Shown here one piece after another: positions 8,404-17,880 of a DNA stretch of 64,000 bases. The stretch's first letter is position 1; the number at the start of each line of letters is the position of its first letter. Source of the stretch: Sphingomonas sp. AP4-R1 (lineage in GTDB: Bacteria > Pseudomonadota > Alphaproteobacteria > Sphingomonadales > Sphingomonadaceae); NCBI RefSeq assembly GCF_013113735.1, contig NZ_CP053346.1, positions 4,664,001-4,728,000 of the forward strand, written 5' to 3'. The notes under the pieces were generated by a model that saw only the letters and a list, made by a program, of their open reading frames with translations, made no database searches and was not told where the DNA came from. Position numbers and translations under genes: made by a program.

Positions 8404-9603
8404 GTGAACGACGCACGCCGCTCCGTTGCCGCACACGCCGCGCCTATGTGGGTATTGGGCATGGTCACGCTCAGCGGAACGCTTGCCATACATATCTTCA
8501 TTCCGGCGATGGCGATGGCGGCCGCCGATTTACAGGCGACGCCCGCCGCAATGCAGCTGACGACGAGCTTTTACGTCGTCGGCTTGGCGCTGGGTCAACT
8601 CGTTTACGGTCCGCTCGCCGATCGTCATGGTCGTCGGCAGACGTTGTTGGGGGGGCTTGCGCTGTACACGCTGGGCGGCCTCGCCGCATGGACCGCGACC
8701 GACGCGGGCACACTCGCTGCGGCGCGCCTCGTCCAGGCGCTCGGAGGATGCAGCGGAATGGTGATCGCACGCGCTGTCGTCCGTGACACGATGGGGCCGG
8801 CTCGGGCGAACCGCGGACTGGCAACCATGAACCTGATGATGACGGCCGGTCCCGGCATTGCCCCCTTGATAGGAGGCTTCGTGGCTGAGGCGTTCGGCTG
8901 GCGATCCATTATGGCGTTGCTCGTGTTGATGGGGAGCATCAGCCTGTTATGCGTGTTCCTCAGGCTCCCAGAAACACATATGCCGGGCCTGCCAGAACCG
9001 GCCGGAACGATCCTGCGTCGGTATCTGCATCTGGCGTTCACGCCGCACTTTCTGGGATATGCGGTCGGGGGAGCGTTCGCGACGACGAGCTGGTATGCAT
9101 TCATAGGTGCCGCCCCGGGGATTTTCTTCGTCGGGTTGGGGCAGACGCCGCGTGCGACGGGCGTGTGCATGGGCATCATCGTAGGCGGCTTGTGGATAGG
9201 AACCGTGGTCGGCTGGCGTTTGGCCGGGCGTCTGACGGCCGAGCGCCTGCTCATAACGGGAAGCCTGCTCAGCCTCGTCGCGGCCATCCTGTTCCTGTTC
9301 GTGATGATCGCCATGAATTCGGTGACACTGGTGACCTCGGTCATGTTTCTCTTCACCGCGGGGATCGGGATCGCCGGCCCTGCCGCGCTCGCTCAAGCGT
9401 TGGGCGCGAACGATGCGATGATCGGCTCGGCCTCAGGGTTGTACGGTTTCGTCCAGATGGCGATGGGTGCCCTCTGCACAGCGGCTGTCAACCTGGGACG
9501 CGATCCCGGCCTGTGGGCGGCCTGTGTGATGCTCGCCGCCGGCATTGGTGCCCAGGTCATGTTTCGGATGGGGCGGGCCGCACGGCTTCAGGGCGAAAGC
9601 TGA
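8404..9603 (+). CDS. MFS transporter, Bcr/CflA drug-resistance type
   Basis: A protein of about 400 residues with twelve membrane segments. Motif A appears as GPLADRHGRRQTLLGG, preceded by the DHA1-type start GTLAIHIFIPAMAMAAADL, and motif C-like GPGIAPLIGGFVAEAFGWRSI follows. These are hallmarks of Bcr/CflA exporters. The frame is open back to 8236, inside the preceding transporter; I chose the GTG at 8404 because it lies just before the first membrane helix. It is the third gene of the receptor/transporter unit and could export a toxic intermediate or the unused substrate. Confidence 0.82.
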   Translation: MNDARRSVAAHAAPMWVLGMVTLSGTLAIHIFIPAMAMAAADLQATPAAMQLTTSFYVVGLALGQLVYGPLADRHGRRQTLLGGLALYTLGGLAAWTATDAGTLAAARLVQALGGCSGMVIARAVVRDTMGPARANRGLATMNLMMTAGPGIAPLIGGFVAEAFGWRSIMALLVLMGSISLLCVFLRLPETHMPGLPEPAGTILRRYLHLAFTPHFLGYAVGGAFATTSWYAFIGAAPGIFFVGLGQTPRATGVCMGIIVGGLWIGTVVGWRLAGRLTAERLLITGSLLSLVAAILFLFVMIAMNSVTLVTSVMFLFTAGIGIAGPAALAQALGANDAMIGSASGLYGFVQMAMGALCTAAVNLGRDPGLWAACVMLAAGIGAQVMFRMGRAARLQGES

Positions 9604-9679
9604 TGTCGCCCAACGACGAATTCTCGCAGCGATACTGCGCCGTCGGATTGCCCCGCCGCGAGAGACATCCCGCCCCTGC

Positions 9680-9772
9680 GATCATGTCCTCGACCTTGTT
9701 CTGACGCAGCGCGATCGCCGCCTGTGCGCCGCTACGGCCCGCGCCTACGGTCGCGACATCCCGATATTCATC
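9680..9772 (-). pseudogene. Remnant of an FAD-dependent ferredoxin reductase N-terminus
   Basis: Minus-strand translation from about 9772 reads EYRDVATVGAGRSGAQAAIA followed by LRQNKVED. This is the dinucleotide-binding start of the ferredoxin/rhodocoxin-reductase family (consensus VVIVGAGxGGAQAAIALRQNKFEG). Reading then runs into unrelated sequence, with no NAD domain. It sits in the gap between the MFS gene and the ETF:QO stop and appears to be a decayed gene end. Such reductases normally serve P450 or Rieske systems, which fits the catabolic surroundings. Confidence 0.5.
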
Positions 9773-9812
9773 CCCAGGCGTCCCGCTCGGGAATTGCCAT
9801 CTTCAGGCAGAG

Positions 9813-11447
9813 CTACATGTTCGGATAGTTGGGACCGCCGCCGCCTTCGGGCACGACCCAGTTGATATTCTGTGTGGGGTCCTTGATGTCGCAGGTCTTG
9901 CAGTGGACACAATTCTGCGCGTTGATCTGCAGGCGCGGCGTGCCGACATCCTGCCCCACGATCTCGTAGACGCCCGCCGGGCAGTAACGCTGCTCGGGCG
10001 CATCGTAGAGCGGCAGGTTCACCGTGATCGGCACCTCCGGATCCTTCAGCGTCAGATGGATCGGCTGATCCTCCTCGTGATTGGTGTTCGACAGGAACAC
10101 CGAGGAGAGACGATCGAAGCTGATCTTCCCGTCGGGCTTGGGATAGTCGATCGGCCGCGCATGGTCCTTGCGCGCCAGCGTCGAACAGTCCCGGTGATGC
10201 TTGAACGTGTACGGCAGGCCGAGCCCGAAAGTGTTCATCCACATGTCGAGGCCGGCCCAGACCGTGCCCATCAGCGGCCCGAACTTCGCGATGGACGGCT
10301 CCGAATTGCGGACGAGCTTCAGCTCCTTGGAGATCCAGCTGGCATTCACGGCGGGCTGGTAGCCGGCCAGCACGTCGCCCTGCCGCCCGGCCGTCACGGC
10401 CGCATACGCCTCCTCGGCCGCCAGCATGCCGCTCTTCATCGCGGTGTGGCTGCCCTTGATGCGCGGCACGTTCACGAAGCCCGCCGAACAGCCGATCAGC
10501 GCGCCGCCGGGAAAGGCCAAAGTCGGCACGGACTGCCACCCGCCCTCGTTGATCGCGCGCGCGCCGTAGCTCACGCGGCGCCCGCCCTCCAGGATCGCGC
10601 GGATCGCGGGATGCTGCTTCCAGCGCTGGAATTCCTCGAACGGAAAGAGGTGCGGATTCTTGTAGCCCAGCCCCACCACGAAGCCGAGCGCCACCTGCCC
10701 GTTCGCCTGGTGATAGAGGAAGCCGCCGCCCACCTCCTCGGTCAGCGGCCAGCCCTGCGTGTGGATCACGCGGCCGGGCACATGCTTCTCCGGGGCGATG
10801 TCCCACAGCTCCTTCATGCCGAGGCCGTAAACCTGCGGCTGGCAGCTCGCCTCCAGATCGAAGATGCGCTTCACCTCCTTGGTGAGGCTCCCGCGCGCGC
10901 CTTCCGCGAAGAAGGTGTATTTGGCGTGCAGCTCCATGCCCGGCTGGTAATCGGGCTTGTGCGTGCCGTCGCGCGCCACGCCCATGTCGCCGGTCGCGAC
11001 GCCCTTCACCGATCCGTCGTCGTGGAACAGCACCTCGGCCGCCGCGAAGCCGGGGAAGATCTCGACGCCCAGCTCCTCGGCCTTGCCCGCCAGCCAGCGG
11101 CACAGATTGCCGAGCGAGCCCGTATAGGTGCCCTTGTTGTGCATGAAGCCGGGCGTGAAGAGGTGCGGCATCGCCGTCTTGCCACCCTTCGACAGGAACC
11201 AGTGATGATTCTCCGTCACCGGCACTTCGGCCATCGGGCAGCCGTCGGTGCGCCAGTCGGGCAGCAGCTCGTCCAGCGCGATCGGATCCACCACCGCGCC
11301 CGACAGGATATGCGCGCCGATTTCGGACCCTTTTTCGAGGATGCACACCGAAAGCTCGGCGCCTTTCTCCGAAGCCAGCTGCTTCAGGCGGATCGCCGCG
11401 GCGAGACCGGCCGGCCCACCGCCGACGATCACCACGTCATACTCCAT
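9813..11447 (-). CDS. Electron transfer flavoprotein:ubiquinone oxidoreductase
   Basis: A 544-residue inner-membrane flavoprotein that passes electrons from reduced ETF to ubiquinone. The N-terminal FAD fold is [19 protein letters not shown]. The C-terminal 4Fe-4S ferredoxin region has [10 protein letters not shown] and [20 protein letters not shown] with the expected cysteines, and ends in the family tail [10 protein letters not shown]. The start MEYDVV at 11447 is preferred over an ATG six codons upstream because it begins directly at the FAD strand. It follows etfA by about 20 bp on the same strand, completing the etfB-etfA-ETF:QO chain. The likely electron donor is the acyl-CoA dehydrogenase at 26336, acting via ETF. 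Confidence 0.95.
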   Translation of the reverse strand: MEYDVVIVGGGPAGLAAAIRLKQLASEKGAELSVCILEKGSEIGAHILSGAVVDPIALDELLPDWRTDGCPMAEVPVTENHHWFLSKGGKTAMPHLFTPGFMHNKGTYTGSLGNLCRWLAGKAEELGVEIFPGFAAAEVLFHDDGSVKGVATGDMGVARDGTHKPDYQPGMELHAKYTFFAEGARGSLTKEVKRIFDLEASCQPQVYGLGMKELWDIAPEKHVPGRVIHTQGWPLTEEVGGGFLYHQANGQVALGFVVGLGYKNPHLFPFEEFQRWKQHPAIRAILEGGRRVSYGARAINEGGWQSVPTLAFPGGALIGCSAGFVNVPRIKGSHTAMKSGMLAAEEAYAAVTAGRQGDVLAGYQPAVNASWISKELKLVRNSEPSIAKFGPLMGTVWAGLDMWMNTFGLGLPYTFKHHRDCSTLARKDHARPIDYPKPDGKISFDRLSSVFLSNTNHEEDQPIHLTLKDPEVPITVNLPLYDAPEQRYCPAGVYEIVGQDVGTPRLQINAQNCVHCKTCDIKDPTQNINWVVPEGGGGPNYPNM

Positions 11448-11468
11448 CGATTCCCGCTCGTGCATGGA

Positions 11469-12395
11469 CTATAATTTTCCGGTCAGTTCGGGGACGATCT
11501 GGAAGAGATCGCCGACGAGGCCGATGTCGGCGACCTGGAAGATGGGGGCGTCCTCGTCCTTGTTGATGGCGACGATGGTCTTGCTGTCCTTCATGCCGGC
11601 GAGATGCTGGATCGCCCCCGAAATGCCGACCGCGACATAGACGTCCGGCGCCACGATCTTGCCGGTCTGGCCGACCTGATAGTCGTTCGGCGCATAGCCC
11701 GCATCGACTGCGGCCCGGCTCGCGCCGACGCCCGCGCCGAGCTTGTCCGCCAGCGGATCGATCACCGCATGGAACTGCTCCTCCGAGCCCAGCGCGCGGC
11801 CGCCCGAGACGATCACCCTGGCCGACGTCAGTTCCGGACGCTCCGACTTGGCGATCTCGGCGCCGACGAAGCTCGACAGGCCCGCATCGGCACCCGACGC
11901 CGCCTCGATCGCGGCCGAGCCGCCCTCGCGGGCCGCCTTCTCGAACGCGGTGCCGCGCACCGTGATCACCTTCTTCGCGTCCGACGACTGCACCGTCGCG
12001 ATCGCATTGCCCGCATAGATGGGGCGCGTGAACGTATCGGCGCTCTCGACCGAGAGGATGTCGCTGACCTGCATCACGTCGAGCAGGGCCGCCACGCGCG
12101 GCGCGATATTCTTGCCGTTGGAGGTGGCGGGCGCCACGAACGCGTCATGGCCGCCCATCAGCGCGACCACGGCCGGCGCGACATTCTCCGCCAGCGCATG
12201 CTCGAACGCGGCATCGTCCAGCACCACGACCTTGGCGACGCCGGCGATCTTCGCGGCCGCCTCCGCCACGCCGGCGACGCCGGAACCGGCGACCAGCAGG
12301 TGGACCTCGCCGAGCTGGGTGGCGGCGGTGACGGCGGAGAGCGTGGCGTCCTTCACGGCGCCCGCTTCCTGTTCGACCCAGACGAGGACGCTCAT
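11469..12395 (-). CDS. etfA: Electron transfer flavoprotein alpha subunit
   Basis: A 308-residue FAD-binding ETF subunit. The C-terminal FAD domain carries [39 protein letters not shown] and [17 protein letters not shown], which are diagnostic. The N-terminal half has the [12 protein letters not shown] strand that pairs with EtfB. Its start overlaps the end of etfB by 4 bp, typical of coupled subunits made in equal amounts. It receives electrons from acyl-CoA dehydrogenases and passes them to the downstream ETF:QO. Confidence 0.96.
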   Translation of the reverse strand: MSVLVWVEQEAGAVKDATLSAVTAATQLGEVHLLVAGSGVAGVAEAAAKIAGVAKVVVLDDAAFEHALAENVAPAVVALMGGHDAFVAPATSNGKNIAPRVAALLDVMQVSDILSVESADTFTRPIYAGNAIATVQSSDAKKVITVRGTAFEKAAREGGSAAIEAASGADAGLSSFVGAEIAKSERPELTSARVIVSGGRALGSEEQFHAVIDPLADKLGAGVGASRAAVDAGYAPNDYQVGQTGKIVAPDVYVAVGISGAIQHLAGMKDSKTIVAINKDEDAPIFQVADIGLVGDLFQIVPELTGKL

Positions 12396-13141
12396 GCGGC
12401 GACTCCCAAAGCTTTCAGCTTGCCGACGAGTTCATCCACGTCGGCCACCTTGATGCCCGCCTGACGCTTCGGCGGCTCGGCCACCTTCAGCGTCTTCAGG
12501 CGCGGGGCGATGTCCACGCCCAGATCGGCGGGCGCCTTCACGGCCATCGGCTTCGACTTGGCCTTCATGATGTTCGGCAGCGACGCATAGCGCGGCTCGT
12601 TGAGGCGCAGATCGGTCGTCACGATCGCGGGGATCTTGAGGCTGACCGTCTCGAGGCCGCCATCCACTTCGCGCGTCACGGCGACGCTCTCGCCCGACAC
12701 CTCGACCTTCGACGCGAACGTGCCCTGGCCCCAGCCGAGCAGCGCCGCCAGCATCTGGCCGGTCTGGTTCGAATCGTCGTCGATCGCCTGCTTGCCGAGG
12801 ATCACGAGGCCGGGAGCCTCCTCGGTGGCGATCGCCTTCAGGATCTTGGCGACGGCGAGCGGCTCGACCTCGTCGTCCGTCTGCACCAGGATCGCGCGAT
12901 CGGCGCCCATCGCCAGCGCGGTGCGCAGCGTGTCCTGCGCCTTCTGCGGGCCGACCGAGACGGCCACGACCTCGGTCGCGACACCCTTCTCCTTCAGGCG
13001 GATCGCTTCCTCGACCGCAATCTCGTCGAACGGGTTCATCGACATCTTCACGTTCGCCAGATCGACGCCCGTGCCGTCCAGCTTCACCCGCGGCTTCACA
13101 TTATAATCGATCACCCGCTTCACGGGCACCAGAACCTTCAT
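12392..13141 (-). CDS. etfB: Electron transfer flavoprotein beta subunit
   Basis: A 249-residue AMP-binding ETF subunit and first gene of the ETF operon. The N-terminus [19 protein letters not shown] and the segment [21 protein letters not shown] are family signatures. The recognition-loop region ([21 protein letters not shown]) is intact. The gene lies 17 bp downstream of a perfect 15-bp palindrome (13158-13172) and a TTGACA-like -35 box (13191-13196 on the minus strand), so the whole ETF operon appears to be under control of a FadR-type regulator rather than purely constitutive. Confidence 0.96.
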   Translation of the reverse strand: MKVLVPVKRVIDYNVKPRVKLDGTGVDLANVKMSMNPFDEIAVEEAIRLKEKGVATEVVAVSVGPQKAQDTLRTALAMGADRAILVQTDDEVEPLAVAKILKAIATEEAPGLVILGKQAIDDDSNQTGQMLAALLGWGQGTFASKVEVSGESVAVTREVDGGLETVSLKIPAIVTTDLRLNEPRYASLPNIMKAKSKPMAVKAPADLGVDIAPRLKTLKVAEPPKRQAGIKVADVDELVGKLKALGVAA

Positions 13142-13157
13142 CTCGCCGATCTCCCTT

Positions 13158-13172
13158 AATGGTCAGACCATT
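13158..13172. promoter_or_regulatory. FadR-type operator of the ETF operon
   Basis: AATGGTC-A-GACCATT is a perfect 7-1-7 palindrome. Its core TGGTCNGACCA is that of known FadR/GntR operators. It lies between etfB and a minus-strand TTGACA at 13191-13196. With an 18-bp spacer to the palindrome, it sits exactly where the -10 box and start site would be, as expected for a repressor site. The same sequence recurs at 28705-28745, and a variant at 26272. Confidence 0.7.
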
Positions 13173-13230
13173 CGATATTTCGGCATATTCTGTCAATCGG
13201 CGATTATGGTTCACATGTGACCAGGACGAC

Positions 13231-13260
13231 AAAAAAAGGGCCGCCCAAACGGACGGCCCT
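13231..13260 (-). terminator. Intrinsic terminator after the VanA-like oxygenase gene
   Basis: Read on the minus strand, a hairpin with 10-base arms (AGGGCCGTCC / GGGCGGCCCT, one mismatch) and an AAAC-type loop is followed by seven T. It lies 35 bp past the stop of the oxygenase at 13295 and insulates the divergent-reading ETF promoter. Confidence 0.8.
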
Positions 13261-13294
13261 CACATCGTCTCAAACTACTTGGCGAACCGATCGT

Positions 13295-14341
13295 TCACTC
13301 CGCCGCGACGAGAATACTTTCCTCCGCCTCGAACATACCGCTCAGCAGACGCCGCGTCTGATTGACCGCGCCGTCGCTGGCAATCCCGACGAATTTTCGA
13401 TCCGGACTTTCGTTGATGCGCGCCTGCTGCTGTTCGAGCGTGACTTCATCTTCCGTGATCGTATCAAAGAACTGCGCGAAAAGGACTTCCGGGACACCGC
13501 TCTCTTTCGATGCCGTCGTACAGATCGTCCACAGATAATGACTTGTCGTCTCGGTCTCGGGTGTAACGAAATGATTGTTCGCGAGCATGAAACCGCTGTC
13601 GCGCTTGCCCTCATACGCGCCGGTCCCGACGTCACAACCGCCGGCGTTCACGCGCAGCGTCATCCCCCGGCCCGGCTCGAACCGCACCTCCTGCCAACGA
13701 TCGACACGGCCCTTGAAGCCGCCAGCGTCGATATAAGAGCGCGGTGGCACCGAATTGGGCATGTGACGGATGAGAGTAACCTTGCGCCCGTCGAAATCCA
13801 CATTCGTATCCGCGCCATAATGCTGCTCGGGATTACCGCCGATCGTGCGCGCGTGAATGTACGGCACGTGCGTCAGATCCATGATATTGTCGACGATCAG
13901 TTGCCAATCCGCCTTTACGTGGAAATTGAAAGGCTTCCAGGTCCAGCGAGGATCGTCATGCTCAGGGGTATCGATAATGTCGTCCGGATCGGCCGCGGCG
14001 GCGTCGCCCATCCAGATCCAGATAAGTTGGTCTTTCTCTACCACGGGGTATGAGCGAACGTTCGCGGCGGCCGGAATGCGTGCCTGATTGGGAATGCGCG
14101 TACAGGCACCACTCTTGTCAAACTCCACGCCATGATAACAGCAGCGGATGACGTTGCCATCGACGTGGCCGGCGCTCAGGGGCATCGCGCGATGGCTGCA
14201 CCGATCTTCGAGCGCCGCAATCTCGCCCCCCTCGGTGCGAAACACCACGACGGATTCCCCGAGATACTTACGTCCGATCTGCTTACCGGGTGCGATCTCG
14301 CTGGCGAAAGCAGCCATATACCAGGCGTTACGAATGAACAT
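13295..14341 (-). CDS. Rieske non-heme iron oxygenase, VanA/dicamba-monooxygenase type
   Basis: A 348-residue terminal oxygenase alpha subunit. The start MFIRNAWYMAAFASEI is typical of vanillate O-demethylase and dicamba monooxygenase. The Rieske [2Fe-2S] ligands are C48/H50 (CSH) and C67/H70 (CCYH). The mononuclear iron site is D155-LT-H158-VPYI-H163. The family performs O-demethylation or hydroxylation of aromatic acids using electrons from a separate reductase; the nearest candidate is the FMN/2Fe-2S reductase at 19342-20274. A strong terminator follows. It lies 153 bp downstream of the SDR gene on the same strand and may have its own promoter. Substrate unknown. Confidence 0.9.
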   Translation of the reverse strand: MFIRNAWYMAAFASEIAPGKQIGRKYLGESVVVFRTEGGEIAALEDRCSHRAMPLSAGHVDGNVIRCCYHGVEFDKSGACTRIPNQARIPAAANVRSYPVVEKDQLIWIWMGDAAAADPDDIIDTPEHDDPRWTWKPFNFHVKADWQLIVDNIMDLTHVPYIHARTIGGNPEQHYGADTNVDFDGRKVTLIRHMPNSVPPRSYIDAGGFKGRVDRWQEVRFEPGRGMTLRVNAGGCDVGTGAYEGKRDSGFMLANNHFVTPETETTSHYLWTICTTASKESGVPEVLFAQFFDTITEDEVTLEQQQARINESPDRKFVGIASDGAVNQTRRLLSGMFEAEESILVAAE

Positions 14342-14494
14342 TGCGGGCTCTCCAAAACCTCACCAGGCTGCCGACGGCGCACCCGTTTTCTTCTCGCCAG
14401 GAAGATAAAGGTGCGACGATAAGCGACCAAATAACTTTCCGGATCCTGCATTCAAGAATCGGGATCGATGCCACGATGTCGGAGGCGCTCCGGC

Positions 14495-15271
14495 TTAGCG
14501 CAGGTAAAGCCCGCCATTCATGTCCAGCGTTGCGCCCATGAAAAATCCGCCCCGGTCAGAGGCGAGCAGCGCCGTGGCGGCCGCGATCTCGCCGACTTCC
14601 ATGAAACGCCCGATCGGGACCTCATCCTCGACAGCAGCGATCATGTCCGGTGACATGCGTTGCTTAGCGGAGTCGATTGGACCGGGAGAGATGGCATTGA
14701 CCGTCACGCCGGTTCCGGCGAGATGCCGCGCGAAATATTTGGAAAGCATGATCGCGCCTGCTTTCGATGCTGCATAATGGGCAGAAGCAACCGTTCCGCC
14801 ATTCTGGCCCGCCAACGACGTGATGTTGACAATCCGGCCATAGCCGTTGGCGACGAGGTGATCCTGGAATACCTGGATGCTGAGGAAAACGCTGCGCATG
14901 TTGATGCGCGAAATCTCGTCAAACTCCTCCGGCGTTATGTCGGGCGTCGGCGTGCGCTTGCCCTGACCGGCATTGTTGATCACGATATCAAGTTTGCCCC
15001 AGCGATCGACGATCGCCGCCAGCGCGGCCTCAAAGTCTGCTTTCTCGCGCACGTCGAGCTTCAAGGCAAATGCGGTTGCGCCGGAAACGTCCAGTGAGGC
15101 GGCGACCGCCTCGGCCGCAGCCGGATTGATGTCGCTCACTGCAACTTTACCCCCGCCCGCGTGAATTTCGCGGACGATTGCCTCCCCTACCCCCGAGCCA
15201 CCGCCCGTCACGATGGCGATCCGTCCTGCGAAGGAGAAGCTGCCGTTAGCGGGAAGGACGAGATCGGACAT
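14495..15271 (-). CDS. Short-chain dehydrogenase/reductase
   Basis: A 258-residue classical SDR. The cofactor motif TGGGSGVGEA, the NNAG motif and the catalytic YxxxK (YAASK) with the preceding serine (NITSLAG) are all present. The residue after strand 2 is aspartate (VSDINP), suggesting NAD preference. The C-terminus has the usual GATLDMNGG. An intrinsic terminator (15287-15322) separates it from the upstream receptor gene, so it is probably transcribed from its own promoter or by read-through. It likely oxidises a secondary alcohol or cis-diol produced by the oxygenases; this is inference from context. Confidence 0.88.
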   Translation of the reverse strand: MSDLVLPANGSFSFAGRIAIVTGGGSGVGEAIVREIHAGGGKVAVSDINPAAAEAVAASLDVSGATAFALKLDVREKADFEAALAAIVDRWGKLDIVINNAGQGKRTPTPDITPEEFDEISRINMRSVFLSIQVFQDHLVANGYGRIVNITSLAGQNGGTVASAHYAASKAGAIMLSKYFARHLAGTGVTVNAISPGPIDSAKQRMSPDMIAAVEDEVPIGRFMEVGEIAAATALLASDRGGFFMGATLDMNGGLYLR

Positions 15272-15286
15272 CGGGGCGCTCCAAAC

Positions 15287-15322
15287 AGAAAAGGCGGGAG
15301 GCGCCTTTGAACGCCTCCCGCC
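15287..15322 (-). terminator. Intrinsic terminator after the TonB receptor
   Basis: On the minus strand an 11-bp perfect stem (GGCGGGAGGCG / CGCCTCCCGCC, 8-base loop) is followed by TTTTCTG. It begins 14 bp past the receptor stop and ends 16 bp before the SDR start. Confidence 0.8.
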
Positions 15323-15335
15323 AAAGGGGATGTTG

Positions 15336-17609
15336 TCAGTTCTTAAAGGTCAATGTCGCGCCAAAAGTCCGCGGCGTGTTGGTGAAGATCTTCCAATATG
15401 TCGTGCCGGCGCCGGGCCGTATCAGGAAAGCGGTGATGTCGTCGGCATGAAGGATCTGATAATTGTTGGTGAGATTCTTCACCCAGGCGCCGACCGTCCA
15501 GCGCTTGTTGGGATCCTCATAGGTCAGACGCGCATTGAGCGTACGGCCACGCGTCTTGTCGTACAGGTTCGGATAGAGCCGCAGCGTGTTGGCATCGTCC
15601 GTCGAGATCCGATCCGAATAGCTGAAATCGGCTTGCGGCGTGATCGTCCCGCCATTTCCGATGTGCGCATCATAGCTCGCGCCAACGGCAAACGCGTTCC
15701 GCGGCGCGTATTTCGCCGGGTTTCCGGAATAATCGGCGACGACCAGCGGGTCCTTGAGCGACGTATATTTCCCCTTGAGGTAGGTATAGTTGAAGGTAAG
15801 CCGGACATCGGGAGCGGGCCTGACGACCGATTCCAACTCCGCGCCGCGCATGACCAGCGTCCCGTTATAGGTATGCGCGATCCCGCCGGCGCCGGAGAAA
15901 TTCTGCAGGTTCTTCGTCTTCTGGCGGAAAACCGAAAGGTTCACATCGACCTTGTTGTCGAAGAAGCGGCTCTTGATGCCACCCTCGATATTCTCGGCCT
16001 TTTCGGGGTCCAAGGGAATAGTGGGATTGCGATAGGCATTGTCGACGAAGCCGCCGCTCTTGAATCCCTTCGCATAGGTCACGTAGAAATTGACCGCATC
16101 GATCGGCTTCCACTTGGCGCTGAAGCGCGGCGTGAAAGCGTTCCACGTCTTGCCGCCCGAGGCGAATACCTCACCCGGAAAACCGAAGCCCGGGATCGTG
16201 CCGGGGTCGGTCAGAGAGAAAGCGTGATAGTCGATCTTCTTGCGGTCGCTCGTATATCGGCCGCCGGCAATGAGCGAAAAGCGGTCCGTCACGGCGAATG
16301 TCGCCTCTCCGAACACGGCGACGCTGCGGACATTGCCGTTCTGCACGCGATCGATGTTGGTGATGCTGGGGTTCGGGCGAACGGCAGCCGCTGTCGAGCT
16401 TCCCGGCAGCGGGCTGTAGAAGAATTGGTTGTTCGTGTAGACGTTGGCCGACAGATAATAAGCGCCGACGACGTAAGAGAGGCGGTTCGGCGCGGAGGCG
16501 AAGCGCACTTCCTGGGTGAAGCTGCGATTGCGCACATTCTGCGCGCGACCGAAAACAGGGGTCACGGTGCCGACGGGAACGTCGTCGTTCAACGCATAGC
16601 TGTTGTTCATCCGATATCCGCTGATCGCGGTCAGCACGCCGCCCAGAAGATCGAGATCGCCGCGCAAATAGCCCCCTCGCAGCCGCTGATGGTAAGGCGA
16701 GCGCGCATAATCATTGTTCACCCACTCGGCGTTGGTGAAATTACCAAACGTCGCCGGAACGACCTGATTGCCGCCAATCCCTAGCGAGATCGCGCCGCCA
16801 TTACCGCTCGTATAGCTATAGTCACCGGCGAGGACGATCTTCAGCGTGTCCGTTGGCGTGAACAGCAATTTGCCGCGGGCGGCATAGCTGTCCATGTCGC
16901 CATAACGACCGGACTGATTGGGCGCCTTGATGAGACCGTCAGAACGCTCGGTGCTGAACGCGATGCGCCCCGCAATCTTGTCGTCTTCCAGCACCGTGTT
17001 GAACGCACCCTCGGTACGCAAATAGCCGCGATTGCCGCCGGTCAGTTGGCCATAATAGTTGGTGTCGAACTCAGGATTGTTCGTGATGACGGCAATCGCG
17101 CCGCCCACGACATTGCGACCGAACAGCGTACCCTGTGGGCCACGCAGCAGTTCCACGCGGCTGACGTCGTAGAAATTCGAGTTCAGATCGTTGTTGAAGA
17201 CATAATAGACATCATCAACGAAGAACGCGACAGGCGTGTCCAGAGTTGCTGTTCGAAAGGTCGACACGTTGCCGCGGATGGCGACAATGGAAAGCGACTT
17301 GTCAGCCGTGTTGATCGTGATTCCAGGCGTCGTGCCGACGAGAGCGGCCGGGCTGTTAATCTGCTGGGTGCGAAGCTGTTCACCGGAGAAAGCCGCGATC
17401 GAGAACGGCACCTCGCGTACCGTCGACGCACGCCGCTGGGCGGTCACGATGATGTCTCCAGTGACTGCGCCTGCCGCCGTGGCAGGCCCGGCTTCCGCTG
17501 GCGCCTGCGTGCTTGCGTCAGCTGGCGTCGGCGTAGCGGTCTGGGCATGGCTCGGGGCCGCGAGCACCATTGCAAGCGCGGCCGAAGACAAAGCGATATT
17601 GGTCTGCAC
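15336..17609 (-). CDS. TonB-dependent outer-membrane receptor
   Basis: A 757-residue TonB receptor. The signal peptide ends near APSHAQTATP. It is followed by a Pro/Thr/Ala linker, the TonB-box-like GDIIVTAQRRASTVREVP and the plug domain with VAIRGNVSTFRTATLDTP and VELLRGPQGTLFGRNVVGG. The barrel ends in TFGATLTFKN. It is divergent from the phthalate-type Rieske oxygenase across a 271-bp region with an ATTAGAA/TTCTAAT inverted repeat. It probably imports the substrate that the two oxygenases attack; as with other sphingomonad receptors, the ligand cannot be read from sequence. Confidence 0.9.
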   Translation of the reverse strand: MQTNIALSSAALAMVLAAPSHAQTATPTPADASTQAPAEAGPATAAGAVTGDIIVTAQRRASTVREVPFSIAAFSGEQLRTQQINSPAALVGTTPGITINTADKSLSIVAIRGNVSTFRTATLDTPVAFFVDDVYYVFNNDLNSNFYDVSRVELLRGPQGTLFGRNVVGGAIAVITNNPEFDTNYYGQLTGGNRGYLRTEGAFNTVLEDDKIAGRIAFSTERSDGLIKAPNQSGRYGDMDSYAARGKLLFTPTDTLKIVLAGDYSYTSGNGGAISLGIGGNQVVPATFGNFTNAEWVNNDYARSPYHQRLRGGYLRGDLDLLGGVLTAISGYRMNNSYALNDDVPVGTVTPVFGRAQNVRNRSFTQEVRFASAPNRLSYVVGAYYLSANVYTNNQFFYSPLPGSSTAAAVRPNPSITNIDRVQNGNVRSVAVFGEATFAVTDRFSLIAGGRYTSDRKKIDYHAFSLTDPGTIPGFGFPGEVFASGGKTWNAFTPRFSAKWKPIDAVNFYVTYAKGFKSGGFVDNAYRNPTIPLDPEKAENIEGGIKSRFFDNKVDVNLSVFRQKTKNLQNFSGAGGIAHTYNGTLVMRGAELESVVRPAPDVRLTFNYTYLKGKYTSLKDPLVVADYSGNPAKYAPRNAFAVGASYDAHIGNGGTITPQADFSYSDRISTDDANTLRLYPNLYDKTRGRTLNARLTYEDPNKRWTVGAWVKNLTNNYQILHADDITAFLIRPGAGTTYWKIFTNTPRTFGATLTFKN

Positions 17610-17698
17610 CTTTGCATCTCCCCGGTAAAATGTCGCGGTCTCTCGGGGCCGCTTCTGGGGGGTGAAGACAACAAGCCGGGCCGCCGCGCAAGGGTGTT

Positions 17699-17723
17699 AT
17701 TAGAACAATCCCGGTTTTCTAAT
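17699..17723. promoter_or_regulatory. Inverted repeat between divergent receptor and oxygenase
   Basis: ATTAGAA at 17699-17705 and TTCTAAT at 17717-17723 form perfect 7-base arms around an 11-base spacer. The site lies in the shared 271-bp promoter region of the receptor (minus) and the Rieske oxygenase (plus). The spacing suits a dimeric activator of LysR type; the tandem-HTH LysR protein at 24933 is one candidate. No direct evidence links them. Confidence 0.45.
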
Positions 17724-17880
17724 GGGATAGATCGCTTTCCGATCGGTACTCGCCGTCAATCTCTCTAGCGGCCGATGGCAGGTCCGCTTATCAAAACTGC
17801 ATCGGGCACGAGGCTGGAGAGGCTCGACGGACCAAATCCAGCCGGCACCCAACCGATCGAGATCATTGGAAAGAGCCGAG

